From: Turritopsis dohrnii
Lineage: Eukaryota; Cnidaria; Hydrozoa; Anthoathecata; Oceaniidae
Assembly (NCBI GenBank): GCA_027922465.2
Contig: BQMF02000497.1
Span: forward strand, 1 to 64,000
Direction of reading: 5' to 3'
DNA length: 64,000 bases
The notes under the pieces: generated by a model
Database searches by the model: none
Told to the model about the DNA's origin: nothing
Seen by the model: the letters and a program-made list of their open reading frames with translations, nothing else
Program-made: the position numbers and the translations under genes
Shown here: piece by piece, positions 41,859 to 54,607 of the stretch
How positions within the stretch are numbered: position 1 is the stretch's first letter
Layout of the letters: each line of letters begins with the position of its first letter

Positions 41859-44800
41859 CAGGCCTGGGGAGGAAAAAATAGGCCGGCGTGCGGTCCACCA
41901 CTCGCCTCATTTCCACATGGCGTGCGTAGTTTTTCACACGCCTGAAAGTTACTTTGGGGTGCGATTCGCACGTCTGTTGGATTTTGGCGTGCGACCGAAA
42001 TTTCTTCACTGGCTTTGAAAAGTCTACTTTCCTGTTTTTTCTTAATGAAGCATGTACCACTAATAATTATCATGTCAGTTATTTAATGAGCTCTGTTGAT
42101 TATTAAAAATGAAAAACATTACCGCATTTCCGCCTATCATTTCTAATGAGTGTCTTTAGAATTAAGAAAATATATTCGTTATGAATAAAAAAATGAGTTG
42201 TTATTTTTCTATCTTTTGATGTATTTTCTTATGAAATTATCGCTAATGTGAGTAATGCTTACAGGTACCCGCTGTTTAAAATAGAAACTTAAGATTTTAA
42301 ATTCACAAGGAACTGCAATGAGCATGGAAATTAAAAATTTGTTTGGTCCTCATTTTAATAGCGTTTCTAATCCTGGGTACATAAAATTATGTGCCCGGCA
42401 TGAAGTATTTCTTGGAACAAGTTCTCATTTCGCAGCCTCTCGTTCCTAGGGCTTCGACTGCAGCTCTCTTTCACAATAAGGCGAGAAGCTGTGGGTTTGT
42501 AACGGGTTTTTAAGAACTTAACAGAATAGTGGATATATATTTTCACTGTTATTTTGGTTTTCATGGATGAATTATAACATCATGCAGTTACAACCTCTTC
42601 CCTAAGCCGTATCTTCCGTTTTACTTCGCCAGTGGCTTAGGAACGAGGTTGTATTCTTGCTTAGTCTAATATTTAATTTTTTTTTATTCTAGAATTATGG
42701 GAAGGTTTACAATTGGAATAATGTGAAGAAATACAAGTCATGTCAAACAGTTTTTATTTGTTCCTTTTTTTTTAGATTTAATCATGCTCTCGCTATAATA
42801 TGCTCTCGCTATCCATATCACTTTCAAGATTTTCTTCGCGATCTTCTCCACTACTTTCGTCATCTTCACCACTACTATCGTCATCACTTATTTCGATTTT
42901 AGACTTTTTCTTATCATCAGCAAATTGCTTTGTTCTGCGTTTCTTTAAATAATTTGATGTTGCTTCATTCAAGATATCTTGCTTGTCTTCTTGGCTCCAC
43001 TCTCCATCATTCCCAGCAATTAGAAGGCAGTCTTCCATAACTGCATGAGACATGCTCAGACGGCGATCAGATAAAATGGTAGTCAACATGCTGAAAATTC
43101 TTTCAACGGCACTATTTGAAGATGAAAAGCACATCATGAGCTCCACTAAGATCAGTATGTTTTTGAATTCTTGCTTTTTATAAACGAACAATTTTTTCCA
43201 TAACTCACTTGCTGTAAGGTTTGCATAAAACGATTTCACAGTAATGCGAAGAGAACGCCACTCATTTAAAGCAGTTGAAAGATTGAATCCAGCAGCTTCT
43301 AAAGGTACTTCGAATATTTCAGCAAGTTTCTTGATTTTCGTGTGTGCGTATTTGGAATTATCCTCCCAATATTGCGGATCAAGCCATGTCATGGCGGGAA
43401 AAATTTCATTTTCGATGAAACATTTGAATCGATCTTTAATCAAGGGTACAAGAATATCGATTGCCTCAATGCGCATTGATAAAGCGGCCTCTATGGAATC
43501 TTCGTCAACAAAGCTCATGTTTTCAATCTCAATATCGATATAATCTCGATTATGCGACTTTTTCCTTTCATGACCTGCTTTGACATAATTGGCAGATATT
43601 GTGACCAGACCATCCTCATCTTTGATTTTAAACTTATTGAGATAGCTATCGATCAGGTCTTCAACTCCTTCATCTTTCAAATCTTCAAGGTTTGCAATGG
43701 TTTTGTCAACAGCTGGCTGAACATCGTATGCCATCAATAGCTCAGCTTCAAAAACAAGGGACAAAGGGCCAACACCTTCTAAGACATCAAGGTAACCTGC
43801 AACTTGACAGAGAAAACGATACGATTTTAATTTTTTAACGATGCCAGTTACTTTAGCTCGTGTTTCACCGCGGCAGTTGTTATCTGTTGCTAGGGTATTT
43901 TCAAATGCTGTAATTAAAGCTGGCCAATTATGCACGAGTGTTTTAAAGCCACGACACCGATGATTCACAAATCTTGTGCCATGGATTTTAGGCAGAGGAT
44001 AGAACGTTATGTCCATTGCTGCTGCTGCTCGCTGACACTCTGCTTTAAGTTTTCCTGAATTTTTGAACAGGTAAAAAAGTGTGGTATAGAACGAATCACA
44101 TTCTTTAAACTTTATCATATCCGAAACGGCGTCTTTAATAGCAAGTTCCAGTCGATGGTTAACGCAATGTACGAGAACTAGCCATTCTCTCTCGTGTTTT
44201 AATCTGGTAAGTGCACCTGAATATGTTCCAAGATTAACATTGGCACCGTCTGCCGTTGCACTTACAAGTTTCGTGTTGTAATCTGATAAAGGAATGTTGC
44301 CAGCTTGAATATTTTCCTCTTCATTTTTTTCCGCAAACACACTGTCGAGTGCGTTTTTGAGAGAAAGTGAACCAGTGCCACCAAAATCATCCATATTGAG
44401 CAGGGACACCACAAAGTACGTTGGTTTTCCATCTCTCTCACATCGCACTAAAACTAACTCCTTTTCGCTCTTTGTTTTTCGAGCTTGACTTCCGTCTGAT
44501 AACATAGCAATAAAATTACTCTTTGAAATGATCCTTGTAAGTTTCTCACGTACTGCGTCAGCAATGTATTTTACGAATTCTCTTGCTAAAACAGAGAAAA
44601 ATAAAAATAAAATATTGACGTAGGCTAAACCCAAGTGTTTGTTCGTAGTCAGTAAAATGATGTTATGGGCTTTTCTCCAGCGAAATTTATTTGACTTTGA
44701 ACAGGTATTTTCTGATTGAGTACTTTCTCTGTAATTTTAAAATGATAAATGTTTACCTGCTTTATTGTCATTTTTCCCTTCAACTAAACGGATACCATTG

Positions 44801-45911
44801 GCACGTTGGCACCTCACCAACACTTCAAAGTGCTTGTGAGGCATTGAGGGTGTGATGGCCATCTCATAGGCTGTTCGCATTAGCTTCAAATAACTTTCTG
44901 TAGCTGCGTTTTCAATGCTAGTTTTAATGTCTGGTTGAGCTGGACGTTTGCGTGCAGTAAGATTGTGCCCGTCATTGTTGGCAAGCTGCTCAGCAACTTG
45001 GTGGACTACTCCTCTCAGGTGTCGGTCAACCTGTAATAAAACACTGAACTAATTCACTTAGAGGTCTGTATATTGCGTGTCATTATTTTTGATGCACGAT
45101 AAGAAAATAATAAAAAAAAGACAATTGAATTCCAAACCTGAAATTTGGTGACAACATTGGTTCCTTCCGAAAATGCCTGCAGAGAATTAATGGCTGCGCC
45201 TTTGACCGATGGATCCTTCTTTATTTGATCTTTGTATTTGGCACATAGCTTGCACCAGATTTTGGTTATGTATGTCTTCGTGCCGACAACCTCTTCATCG
45301 TAACCGATTACGTTATGTTTTCCCCATGACAAAAATGTCGACAGCTCTTTGCGAATGCTTTTGGTCGCTGCCATGTTGAAAACAAAATGTACTAACTTAA
45401 AATTTGTTCGAAGAGAATGTTGTTTTCAAATTTCGTTCGATAGAATATTAAAGCTGAAACACACGTTATACAGTTTTTGTACAAAAAAACTATACTAATT
45501 TTAGACAAAGAAACTGGGTAATAAAATAGGTTCAAATATTTTAATTTTCCCCTATTACATGAAGGAAGAAAAGCCGTATTAAATTGACGAATTCTAGTAC
45601 AATATTATTACGAAGTGATTATCCGCAGTGTGTATCCACCCTTAATAAATAATATTGTATAACAATGAGAAATCTATTTCTTGACGCGTTCACATGCGCA
45701 TTCTAAAAACAAGTGTGCATATACAGAAAAATAAACCGTGAATAAAATGCAAACAGAAAGGATATTAATACGTAATGTGAAAGTAAAATAACGTTTTTTT
45801 TTTTATATTTTTGTTAAGCAGCTAGGCGTGCGATGAGTCACACGTCTAAAATTGAGATGGCGTGTGCGGAGGCGTGCGAGTGCGATCGCACGCCTTTCCT
45901 CCCCAGGCCTG
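41859..45911 (-). mobile_element. Structurally complete hAT transposon (4053 bp)
   Basis: The ends are CAGGCCTGGGGAGGAAA at 41859 and its inverse TTTCCTCCCCAGGCCTG ending at 45911. Both sides are flanked by TATTC (41854-41858 and 45912-45916), which reads as a 5-bp target duplication rather than the 8 bp usual for hATs. GCGTGCG-type motifs are repeated just inside both ends (subterminal repeats). It contains a three-exon transposase gene without breaks, so it may be autonomous. Confidence 0.85.
42793..45374 (-). CDS. hAT transposase, ZNF862-like type (3 exons, 767 aa)
   Basis: Exons 45374-45138, 45030-44757, 44585-42793 with GT-AG junctions in compatible phases; total 2304 nt. Exon 1 begins MAATKSIRKELSTFL and has WCKLCAKY, which with the DRHLRGVVH at the start of exon 2 makes a BED-like C2HH finger. 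Exon 3 holds the RNase-H-like catalytic region (MLSDGSQARKTKSEKELV, SATADGANVNLG, LVHCVNHRLELAIKD), an insertion domain, and the hAT dimerisation block SSSNSAVERIFSMLT, LSDRRLSMSHAVMEDCLLI. The C-terminus is Asp/Glu/Ser-rich. The SDG, TADGAN and CVNHRLEL blocks resemble the ZNF862/KIAA1586 group of hATs (family knowledge, not a search). Confidence 0.88.
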
Positions 45912-46419
45912 TATTCTGCAATTCCACAACGATTCTTCAGAATACCATTCGGTGGTAAATTGTTCAACAAAATTATCTTTTTTTTGCGCCATGATGTTTG
46001 CAGTTTGATGTTTGTTAAGATTTTTATAAACATATCATTTTAATCTAGAAGTTTTCATGTGCGCATTTTCTGTATAAAAAAGGAAGCTTTTTGATTGGTT
46101 TAATAAGCTGCGATTAATCGCAGAATTCCAACAGGTTCGATTTTTTTTTTGTCGAAAGCAACTTGTAGAATCATGCTCACAACATACGATTTGTGCATGA
46201 TACACGCAGCGATTTGTAAAATTCTACAAATCGAAAGCAACTAATCGACTCGTGTATCATCGGCTTAAGACGTCTTGTGGGTGTGGCAAGGCCTGTTTTT
46301 GGACAATCAATTCACATATTTTTCTATAGATCACCAAAAAATATACAATGTTATTTTGTCAAATTAAGTAATTTTGTCAAGTAAGGGTGAAGGGAGGTTA
46401 GCATTATACAGAGAATGTA

Positions 46420-49190
46420 AAAAAAAGTTACATTATCATATGAATTAAATCAGTAAATTTTATCAAACCCAATTCAGCAAATAAAGGTTCCACTGGGGTA
46501 TTAAAATCAGCAAAACACATCAAACGAACAGCACAATTTTGCAGAGCTATGATCCGTTGCACATACATAGATACAGGCTGGCCCCAAACTTGTGCACAAT
46601 AATTTAAGTGTGAATCAAAAAGAGCAAAGTTGATAGAAACAAGGGTCTCTCTGTGTACCATGTGTCTCAGTTTACATAGAATTCCATTGGCACGCTTGAG
46701 TTTGACCGGGATGCTATCAATCTGAGGTTTCTAATTCAAGTTAATCAAAATTCCAAGGTATTTAATGTGACTACTAGGAAAAATCCTTTCACCAATCCTT
46801 TCACTTTCACCAATTGACAATTTAACTTCGAAATCAACATGCTTAGAAGGGTGTTTAAAGATCAAAGTATTCAGTTTTTTCCAGGATTTAGCAATTTGGT
46901 TGGCATTGAGCCAGTGCCAAAGGAACTTGAGATTTAAGGCTTAATTGCAGTTGAGACCCGTAACGGGAATTGTCCCCGCAAACCCGCAACAAAATTGAGT
47001 CTGCAAAATACTACGAAATAGCACACGATCGTTAAAACACTCTTTTATCATTCATCGAAAATGACGGGAATGTATTTCACTCCCGTCAATGCGATTTTAC
47101 AAGGTGAAAACTAAGAGATTCGGGACTAAACTACAAGTATATATAGAGAGCCTTATAATAAAACAACATGAATACTGTGGTCCCTTTTTTGTTTATCAAG
47201 GTCTTTTAAGATGGATATGGCGGCTGAAATTGAAAAACAGGGAAGTATGGGGCAAGTGGAATATATACGTGCTAAATAAAGGAATTCATCGAAAATGACG
47301 GGAATGTATTTCACTCCCGTCAACGCGATTTTACAAGGTTGAAACTGAGAGATTTGGGACTAAACTGCAAGTATATATAGAGAGCCTTATAATAAAACAA
47401 CATGAATACTGTGGTCCCTTTTTTGTTTATCAAGGTCTTTTAAGATGGATATGGCGGCTGAAATTGAAAAACAGGGAAGTATAAATAAAGGAATTCATCG
47501 AAAATGACGGGAATGTATTTCACTCCCGTAAATGCCATCTTACAAGGTAAAAACTGAGACATTCGGGATTAAACTGCAAGTATATATAGAGAGCGTTATG
47601 AAAAAGGTAATTCATTACTAACTTTAGGAAGATGTTTTTTCTCAAGGTTAAAATGAAGACGTTCGGGATTAAACTGCAAGTATATATAGCGAGCCTTATA
47701 AAAAAGGTAGTTCATTATTTACTTTAATTATCTGTACACTCAGCTTAATAATTAATTCGTTCAATTATGTGCCGTTCTTTAATAAGAAATCACGTCATAC
47801 TTTACATTTTGCATGAGTTTAGAGTCATAAACCAATTAGGGAATTAATCAAAAGATATGATGAACTACATGAATAAAAAAAGACTATTTTATTATAGTCT
47901 ATTTCATTGTAGACAACTTTATTTTAATGGGAACGCAAGAGATTGCAGAACAGATAGATAATGTTCATAATTTTGATATATTACTGGGTTTGTTACTTAC
48001 TTTGCAAGTATTGATGATTTAAAAGAACGACGCATAATTGAATGAATTAGAAGCGCGCTAAAGTTAAGTGACTCTAAACTCATGCAAAATGTAAAGTATG
48101 ATTTGATTTCTTATTAAAGAACGACACATAATTTAATGAATTTTTCAATTTTTGTGTGTATTGATCTAAGAACGACACATAATTGAACGAAGTAAATTAA
48201 AAGCTGAGTGTACAGATAATTAAAGTAAATAATTAATTTTCAATTTCAGCCGCCATATCCATCTTAAAAGACCTTGATAAACAAATAAAGAACGACAGTA
48301 TTCATGTTGTTTTATTATAAAGCTAATCTCCGTTTTAATTTTGATTGAAAGCATATTCGGGAGTGAAATACATTCATCTCATATTTCATAGAATCTGTTA
48401 GCATTCTACTACACTTCCATATTTATAACGCACCCTATATATATACTTGCCGTTTAATCCCCCGAATTAATGTAGGTGGTTTTGCACATTCAATGAACGT
48501 TACAGAACGTGTAATTTACAGACCGCGGGGTAAATATTAAAAAGTCCGTTACGGGTTTAAACTGCAATTAAGCCAGATTTAAATTAACTTTTTTGATAAG
48601 AGACTTGAGAGATTCGCTGAATGAAGGAGATTTGGGTCATCAGCAACGTGGTGTACAACAGAATATTTAATGGCAACATTTAAGTCATTAATATACAAAA
48701 GAAACAATAAAGGTCCAAGGACTGAGCCTTGGGGGACAATGTGTCTCTGACAGATCTAATGGCTTGCCTCCTCTTATTCCGTCATGAAATAATTTTTTCA
48801 ATAGGATTTAATGATCAACTGTATCGAATGCTTTCTGGAGGTCAACACCACAACCATAATTCCCCAGGGCATCCATAATTCTTTGTGCCATCATATTGAG
48901 AATACCATGAGATGTGGAATAATTTTTTTCCTGAATCCAAACTGATGGGGATAAAATTACTTTAGTAGTTTGAATTGAAGAAACTGATAAATTAGTTGAT
49001 AAATCAGTTTCTCATAAATTTTATCCAGATTTGATAATAGTAAAGAAATAGGTCTGTAATTATTGCATAAAAGCTTAAAGTTCTTTTTATAGACAGGTAG
49101 AACTTTAGGATTTTTTAGTCTTTCAGGGTAGACTCCACAAACAAAAGATAAACTAACTAATTCCAGAAATAGGCTGGGCCACAAATACTG
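46420..49190 (-). pseudogene. LINE remnant (Jockey/CR1-like RT), interrupted
   Basis: Minus-strand order from 49190: RT start PKVLPVYKKNF, CNNYRPISLL, then around 48730-48600 SVLGPLLFLLYINDLNV and VADDPNLLHS (a decayed F/YADDTNLL). After the inserted element, 46661-46428 gives FALFDSHLNYCAQVWGQP, RIIALQNCAVRLM and LGLIKF. Stops and shifts are present. It is split by a TIR element at 46938-48574. Confidence 0.75.
46938..48574. mobile_element. TIR element with 8-bp target duplication (1637 bp), non-autonomous
   Basis: The ends are GGCTTAATTGCAGTTGAGAC and an inverse reading GGCTTAATTGCAGTTTAAAC, each followed by CCCGTAACGG. The target duplication is AGATTTAA (46930-46937 and 48575-48582), inside a LINE. 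The interior has two tandem copies of about 235 bp (starting near 47050 and 47284) plus a partial third, and an inverted copy of part of that unit at 48240-48420. The 8-bp duplication fits hAT- or P-type elements. No transposase. Confidence 0.85.
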
Positions 49191-49205
49191 TCACGAGGAG
49201 GTATA

Positions 49206-49661
49206 CACGCTTTTTTTTATAAGAACCAGTAAAATCTGACCTGAGGCTGGCTGTTCTTATTTTTGGAGCCTTTTTCAGCCTGAATTGTTCTTATTTTGTT
49301 CTTTGCTTTAAGAACACAGTTTCAAATTTCAGCCTCATTTTGTTCTTCTTATTTATGGAACTTCCAGTAAAATAGAAATATTTTTTAAAAACAACTGGCA
49401 AAAAGTATGGTTGTTGTTCGGTAATGACCCATTCGCACATTTATTGGAGGTGAAAAAAACCCAATAACCTTCTAAACCATTTACCAATGAGAGAATTCAC
49501 ATCATGAACTGTTCTTATTTTCCAAGAAAATTCAGGCTCAGGCTGTTCTTAATTTTTGGAACAATGATTTGAGCCTCGGGTTGTTCTTATTTTGTTCTTA
49601 TTTTTTGGTCAAATCTGAGGCTCGTGTTCTTATAAAATTGTTCTTATAAAAAAAAAGCGTG
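49206..49661. mobile_element. TA-flanked MITE (456 bp), relative of 11230-11642
   Basis: The ends start CACGCTTTTTTTTATAAGAA and are inverted, with TA on both sides (49204-49205, 49662-49663). The interior is packed with TGTTCTTAT motifs that also occur next to the termini. Same architecture as 11230-11642, where the motif is GTTGCTTA. Confidence 0.75.
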
Positions 49662-49663
49662 TA

Positions 49664-50346
49664 CTGCAAGGTCCAGTTGCCTTAGAACCACTTAGCGAGC
49701 TTATACAATTGAGTACATCTTCCCTTGTAACAGGCGAAAGAGATAAAGAGTTAGGATTAGGGTTCTTTAGAAATGCAGTGAAAGATTATGGAGTGCGTGG
49801 TATTTAGCCCTTAACTTGCCAGCGACAGACAAGCTATTGAAGGGTGTTTACAATAGCTTGGGGGTTGGTTTCCGATTTACCATCAATTAACAGGAATGAT
49901 TTTAAAATAGTAAGGGTTTAAGCAAAATATCGCTGACATAACCAAAGTAGTCTGTAACCAAAGTAACTACACACACATTAGAACAAGTTTGCAACGATTT
50001 TGCATGATTTTCTGGAAATGTATCCGCCATATTTTCTTACTAGTTAGCTCTTCATCACGGAGATTAAAAGTAACACTAGCCGCCAAGGCGGCGTCTCTCG
50101 CCGCCCATGTTCAGCATGCATTTGTGGCACCACCAAAGTGTTCACAAAAAATAAAATGACACGGAAACAGGGGAACCAAGAAAAGAACCGAATAGTTTAT
50201 TTAACGTTTTTATTATTGTCATTCTTCAATTATTTACTAAGAATACATATTATATTATAGTTGGTACGTACACGAGGTTCCTTCAGAAACGGTTCGAGAG
50301 GAGGACCAATAGATGACGTGAACATTGGCTTACTAAAAGAAAAACG
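49664..50346. other. Stretch without a gene
   Basis: No domain-bearing frame. Near 50075-50130 there is a small GC-rich palindromic patch (GCCGCCAAGGCGGC) that resembles a patch near 30440. Confidence 0.4.
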
Positions 50347-50348
50347 TA

Positions 50349-51044
50349 CCGTCTTTGTGTCTAATTACGGACAGCCTTTGTAATTACGGACATCAAAATG
50401 TAAACAAACATTCTTGTCACGAAAATAAACATGCGTTCTTGCCAAGTTCACCACGTATAACTGAATAAAATGTTTTATGAAACAGAGCAATCCAATAGAG
50501 AGCAATTAGCACTAACACTTGAAGAATAATAGACCGTGAAAATCATAATGGCCTATATTTCAATACTCAGTAAAAAGTGTCCTCCCCCACTGTGATTGAC
50601 GTACAAAAACTTTATTTAGTTGACGTGTTTTATGATAATTAACTTTCTAAAAGCATGATCTAAAAACATTTTCATTCCTCAATTCATTTTTAAACATAAA
50701 TTTTCGACCTGTCGATATTTCATGACGGAGGTGGCCATTATTATTTTTTATCCGTAAATATGGCTACCATATAGTACACACGGAGCTCATAAAAATACGC
50801 ATGATTCTCAAGAGGGCGCAGTCTATTTTAAATCTTTAAAGTTTAGAAAAATAAATTCTAAATTGCATATTGGTAATTTTCTCTAGCGTTCAAATAAATT
50901 TAATTATCTCTCTATGAAGTTTGTTTTATTACAGTTTGGTTGACAGTACGTGATGTGCCGTGTTTTTAATTTACAGACGGTTGGAATTATGTTTTGATCA
51001 TGTCCGTAATTACCAAGGCTGTCCGTAATTAGACACGAAGACGG
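50349..51044. mobile_element. TA-flanked element with 45-bp terminal inverted repeats (696 bp)
   Basis: The left end starts CCGTCTTTGTGTCTAATTAC and the right end is its inverse with two differences over about 45 bp. Each terminal repeat itself contains TAATTACGGACA twice. TA flanks both sides (50347-50348 and 51045-51046). No coding content. Confidence 0.8.
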
Positions 51045-52666
51045 TACACATGTTCTCAAGCCCGATTATATGAAACACGTGTGATTATTATACCGACTCC
51101 AGGGTAAAAACATCTGGTTATCTCAAGCCAAAAAGGGATTGACTAAGTCTATTCTTCCAGAAGAAACCGTATAGAGATTGGTATAATAAGCAATGCTCAT
51201 AGGGACTTTTAAGAAATTTAAACTGTTAAAAAGGAGTTAAATTATGTTAAATGTTAAATGTTAAAAATGTCATAAATTTCTAACTGTCAAATATCTCAAT
51301 AAACATAGGCTGATCTTTCAAGTGCAACGAAATGTCATTTTTCTTCACATTAGTTGATATGTATCTTCTGCTCTACTCAACGACACTATGCAGACTCTAA
51401 ACATATGAAAATAAGTTGTGGTCATTACACGAACTCATGAAAATCTGAATCTACTTTCAATTTGTTAACAGAGGTGCAAGTGATGAGGAGAAAAATCTTT
51501 AAAAGGTTTTTTACCCATGCTTAATGGAAAAATCATTTAGCTGAGTATGTGTCTCAATACCACAACGTAAAATCAATAACGTGGAGAGGTTTAAGCTTTG
51601 TCTCTTGCATATCGGTCTCTTGCATATCGCTGAGGTTACAGCTGAAGGAAAGCGAGCACGTGACGTAGAAAGCCCATCACGTGACTCTATTTCACAAAAG
51701 AAATCTCTTTATGACACAAAAGGGTTCATTAACAAAACTTTATAACAGATTAACGTAAATTGTTCAGAGAATTTAATTTCCAAAATGATCACTATTATGA
51801 AAAGGCTGTCAAGTAAAAACAAAAAGTAAAGTTAATCGATCTTTAAGAAATTAAGGAGGGTAATAACTTACATAACTTACTATGTATTATAACTTACCTG
51901 GGAAAAACATTTTCAGAATAAAAATTATATATTTGGATAGATCTCAAAAAAAGCTTTTTTCTGATATAAGAATCGCAAAATGTTAATAACGATTTAGCAA
52001 CAAAAAATGCGTTCGAAATTCTTGGATAAACTATTTTATCTGATCTAGACGTCTGAGTTGCCACCGTCTACCACAATGAACAATGTTTTCGGCCAATAAA
52101 TCATGAGAAGTAAAAGTTAATCATTATTAACTTAATAACCATAGTTGATAAAGTCAGTCCATCACGTGAAGGCTACGAGGAGAAAACTGAGTAGTTCCCA
52201 TTGGAGCGTTCCTTGTAAGTGTGAAAGATTGGTACGTGTGTTGTCATAAAATCCCCTAGACGCGCAATGGGTGCCTTCCAAATTTATTAAAAAGGAAAAC
52301 ATACTATAACATAATTTCTAATTTATATATATTGCATAGAGAACGATCATATTATCGAATGTCAAGACTTTGACATCTTCTTGCTTTGGAAAAATTGCTT
52401 AGGTATATAAGAAAAAGAAATGACTAAAATGTACATGAGTTTATGTAGTCACATAAAGCTGATATTTTGAACGTATTCATTTTTTCTAATAAATTCATCT
52501 TCCACCTTGAGATCCTACCGGTAAAGTAGGATATCGTCAGCTTTGTAGTTTTGTAGGAGTAAGGGAACAGCGTTACCACCACGTGCACTGCATTTTAATT
52601 AATGATTTTAATTACACAATTCAGACGAACTTTCTCTTGCAAAATACCGTTCTTAATGCTTATATA
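51045..52666. other. Stretch without a gene; one repeat copy
   Basis: Short frames only. 51830-52040 on the minus strand is a copy of the mariner-like repeat found at 25666-25850. Several CACGTG boxes occur (51656, 51678, 52580 area) without further support as regulatory sites. Confidence 0.4.
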
Positions 52667-52820
52667 CAGTGTGTTTTCAAAAAATTGGCAACAGAAATTT
52701 TCATCGCATTTCATCGTGATGTAATTTTTGTAGGAAATGGAAAAGTAGAAGAAGAGAAAATCGAAAAATAAAGTTTGGAAAAAATCATTGATTTCTTAAC
52801 GATCAAACGAGCAAAAGCTT
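52667..52820 (+). repeat. Mariner-like repeat copy carrying the empty site for the 15352 element
   Basis: Starts TA|CAGTGTGTTTTCAAAA and contains GTAGGAAATGGAAAAGTAGAA without interruption, where the sister copy near 15.3-16.0 kb has a 647-bp insertion at the TA (52746-52747 here). Confidence 0.7.
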
Positions 52821-53117
52821 TTCGGTTAAAAAATCATCGTCAGTGCTGATGTAAAAAAAAATTGGCGAATAATTTGGGTGCGGCTTTCGGAGGTAGAATA
52901 ACAAGGACATTTCTTACGGAAAAATCCAAGTAAAGAGCAATTTTCCGATTGAGTAAATAAAGGACTACTGTTCTTTCTTTACATTTATTTCGCTGCTGGT
53001 CAATTCTTACATACAGGGCTTGTTCTCTTTTCGATGTATTAATGGCGCCTCCAGAAGTTCACGAATATCATCAACGCATTGTTTTGAGATAGAGCATACC
53101 GAGGTCATTTTCTATAG

Positions 53118-53595
53118 TAATGCATCGATTAAACGCCCCCTTCTTTTAAACGCCCCCCTCGAATAGACGCCCCCCCTTTTCAGGAGATTTTTAAATAAAC
53201 CCCCCTTCTCTATTAGACGTCCCCCTCAAATAGACGCCCCTCTCTAGAGAGGGGCGTTTATTAGAGACACACTAATTAAGGCATGTAGAACTACTACATT
53301 GCATTGTTTCAGCCTCAATGTTTTCATTTTGTATAAAAATATGGAAATTTGCGATAGACGTCTTTCTTTTTAAATTTTAAACTAACAGTTGGAAACTTTG
53401 TCTTTGACGATGATCTTGAAGTTTAATTTTGTATATTTTTTATCGATGTTTATATTTAATTTATATTTACGAAAAAGAAGAGTTTCACAAAAATTCAATA
53501 GACGCCCCCCTCTTTTAAACGCCCCCCTCGAATAGACGCCCCCCTAAAAATTCAAAAAATTTAATAAACGCCCCGGGCGTCTAATCGAAGCATTA
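53118..53595. mobile_element. MITE with TAATGC.TCGATTA.ACGCCC ends
   Basis: The left end is TAATGCATCGATTAAACGCC and the right end inverts to TAATGCTTCGATTAGACGCC. Subterminal copies of AATAGACGCCCCCC occur several times at both ends, in direct and inverted orientation. No coding content. Confidence 0.65.
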
Positions 53596-54607
53596 CGGTA
53601 AATGGTTTTTTCGAAAATTGCTTTGATAACCGCGCCACGTGGAAAGGATTCCAATTCCATAAAGAAACGATTGGTTTTTTGCCAACGTCGTTTAAAACAA
53701 GGTAAAGAAAAGTGACGATTGAGTTACAAAAACTTTATTCTTACATATTTGTTTCTAATTTTTATTATTTATTTATTATAAACATATTTATACAGGTTGA
53801 ATTTTTCAGAAATTAAAATTCTGCTATCAATAAAGGACCTGTTTTATAAATTATATACAATAAAAATCTAGAATATATAAGAAAAAAGATAGAAAAAAAG
53901 ATAAGCCTAATTAGACAGCTGAATAAATTAATCTTTTAAATTTACAGGGGGATTCTTCTCTTCTTAAAATGTTAGACAATTCATTGAAAGTCAGGGCACC
54001 TTGGACAGCAATATGATCGTCTCCAGACTCAGTTCTGGATTTTCGAATAACCAAACGATTCCCATTTCCTCGTGTTGTAATGCTATGTTTTAATCTCTCG
54101 AAATTGAATAAATTTATATGGCGTTGTGTGACAAGGAACTTTTTTTTTTTTTTTTAACATGTATTTGAATTCATTAATTACATCTCTATCGTACGTACGC
54201 CTTAATCGGCGGTAATATTTACACGTACCCATGTTATTTAGCAATCGTCCCTTGTTTAACTACTGCTATTGGTTGTATGCTCCTTCACAGGAAAGACTTG
54301 AGTTGGGTAGTAGGTTAGATTCGGGGCAATTACGGTTTGTTGTTATTTGTCGGATCGAAGTTCTACGCCTCTTCGTTGTGGGGTTTTGGCTGTGTAGGTT
54401 TCGTTCCTTACATTTGGTTTTGTTTTTTGTATTTGATATAGGGTTTCGAATTGACTCCGTCAACGTCATTCTTTGTTTAAAGAGGTGAATTGTTGACATT
54501 TTGGCGGAAGTTTTCAATCCTCTATTTTACATCGGGACTTGCCGTTTCTATGGTTATGTTGGTTTGTTTGGATTGAAACATTTTCCTTCTTTGTCTGCCA
54601 AGTTTCA

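Larger units (their letters stand above)
41479..46265 (+). mobile_element. PIF/Harbinger-like element, deleted and interrupted by a hAT
   Basis: 35-bp perfect terminal inverted repeats starting AGCCGATGATACACGAGTCG, with a TAA target duplication (41476-41478 and 46266-46268), the TWA-type target of Harbingers. Without the nested hAT (41859-45911) only about 730 bp remain. That remainder holds an N-terminal transposase fragment and no DDE domain. It is therefore a non-autonomous deletion derivative; identical ends suggest it moved recently. Confidence 0.85.

Noticed and set aside
42793..44634. hAT transposase read as a single 613-codon frame from 44634
   Set aside because: The first codons lie in an intron: acceptor TGTTTTAG|CAAGAG at 44585 and two upstream exons give a better protein with a BED-like finger.
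51600..52600. CACGTG boxes considered as a promoter cluster
   Set aside because: Scattered single E-boxes also occur elsewhere (about 70, 470, 630) and no transcript start or gene follows.
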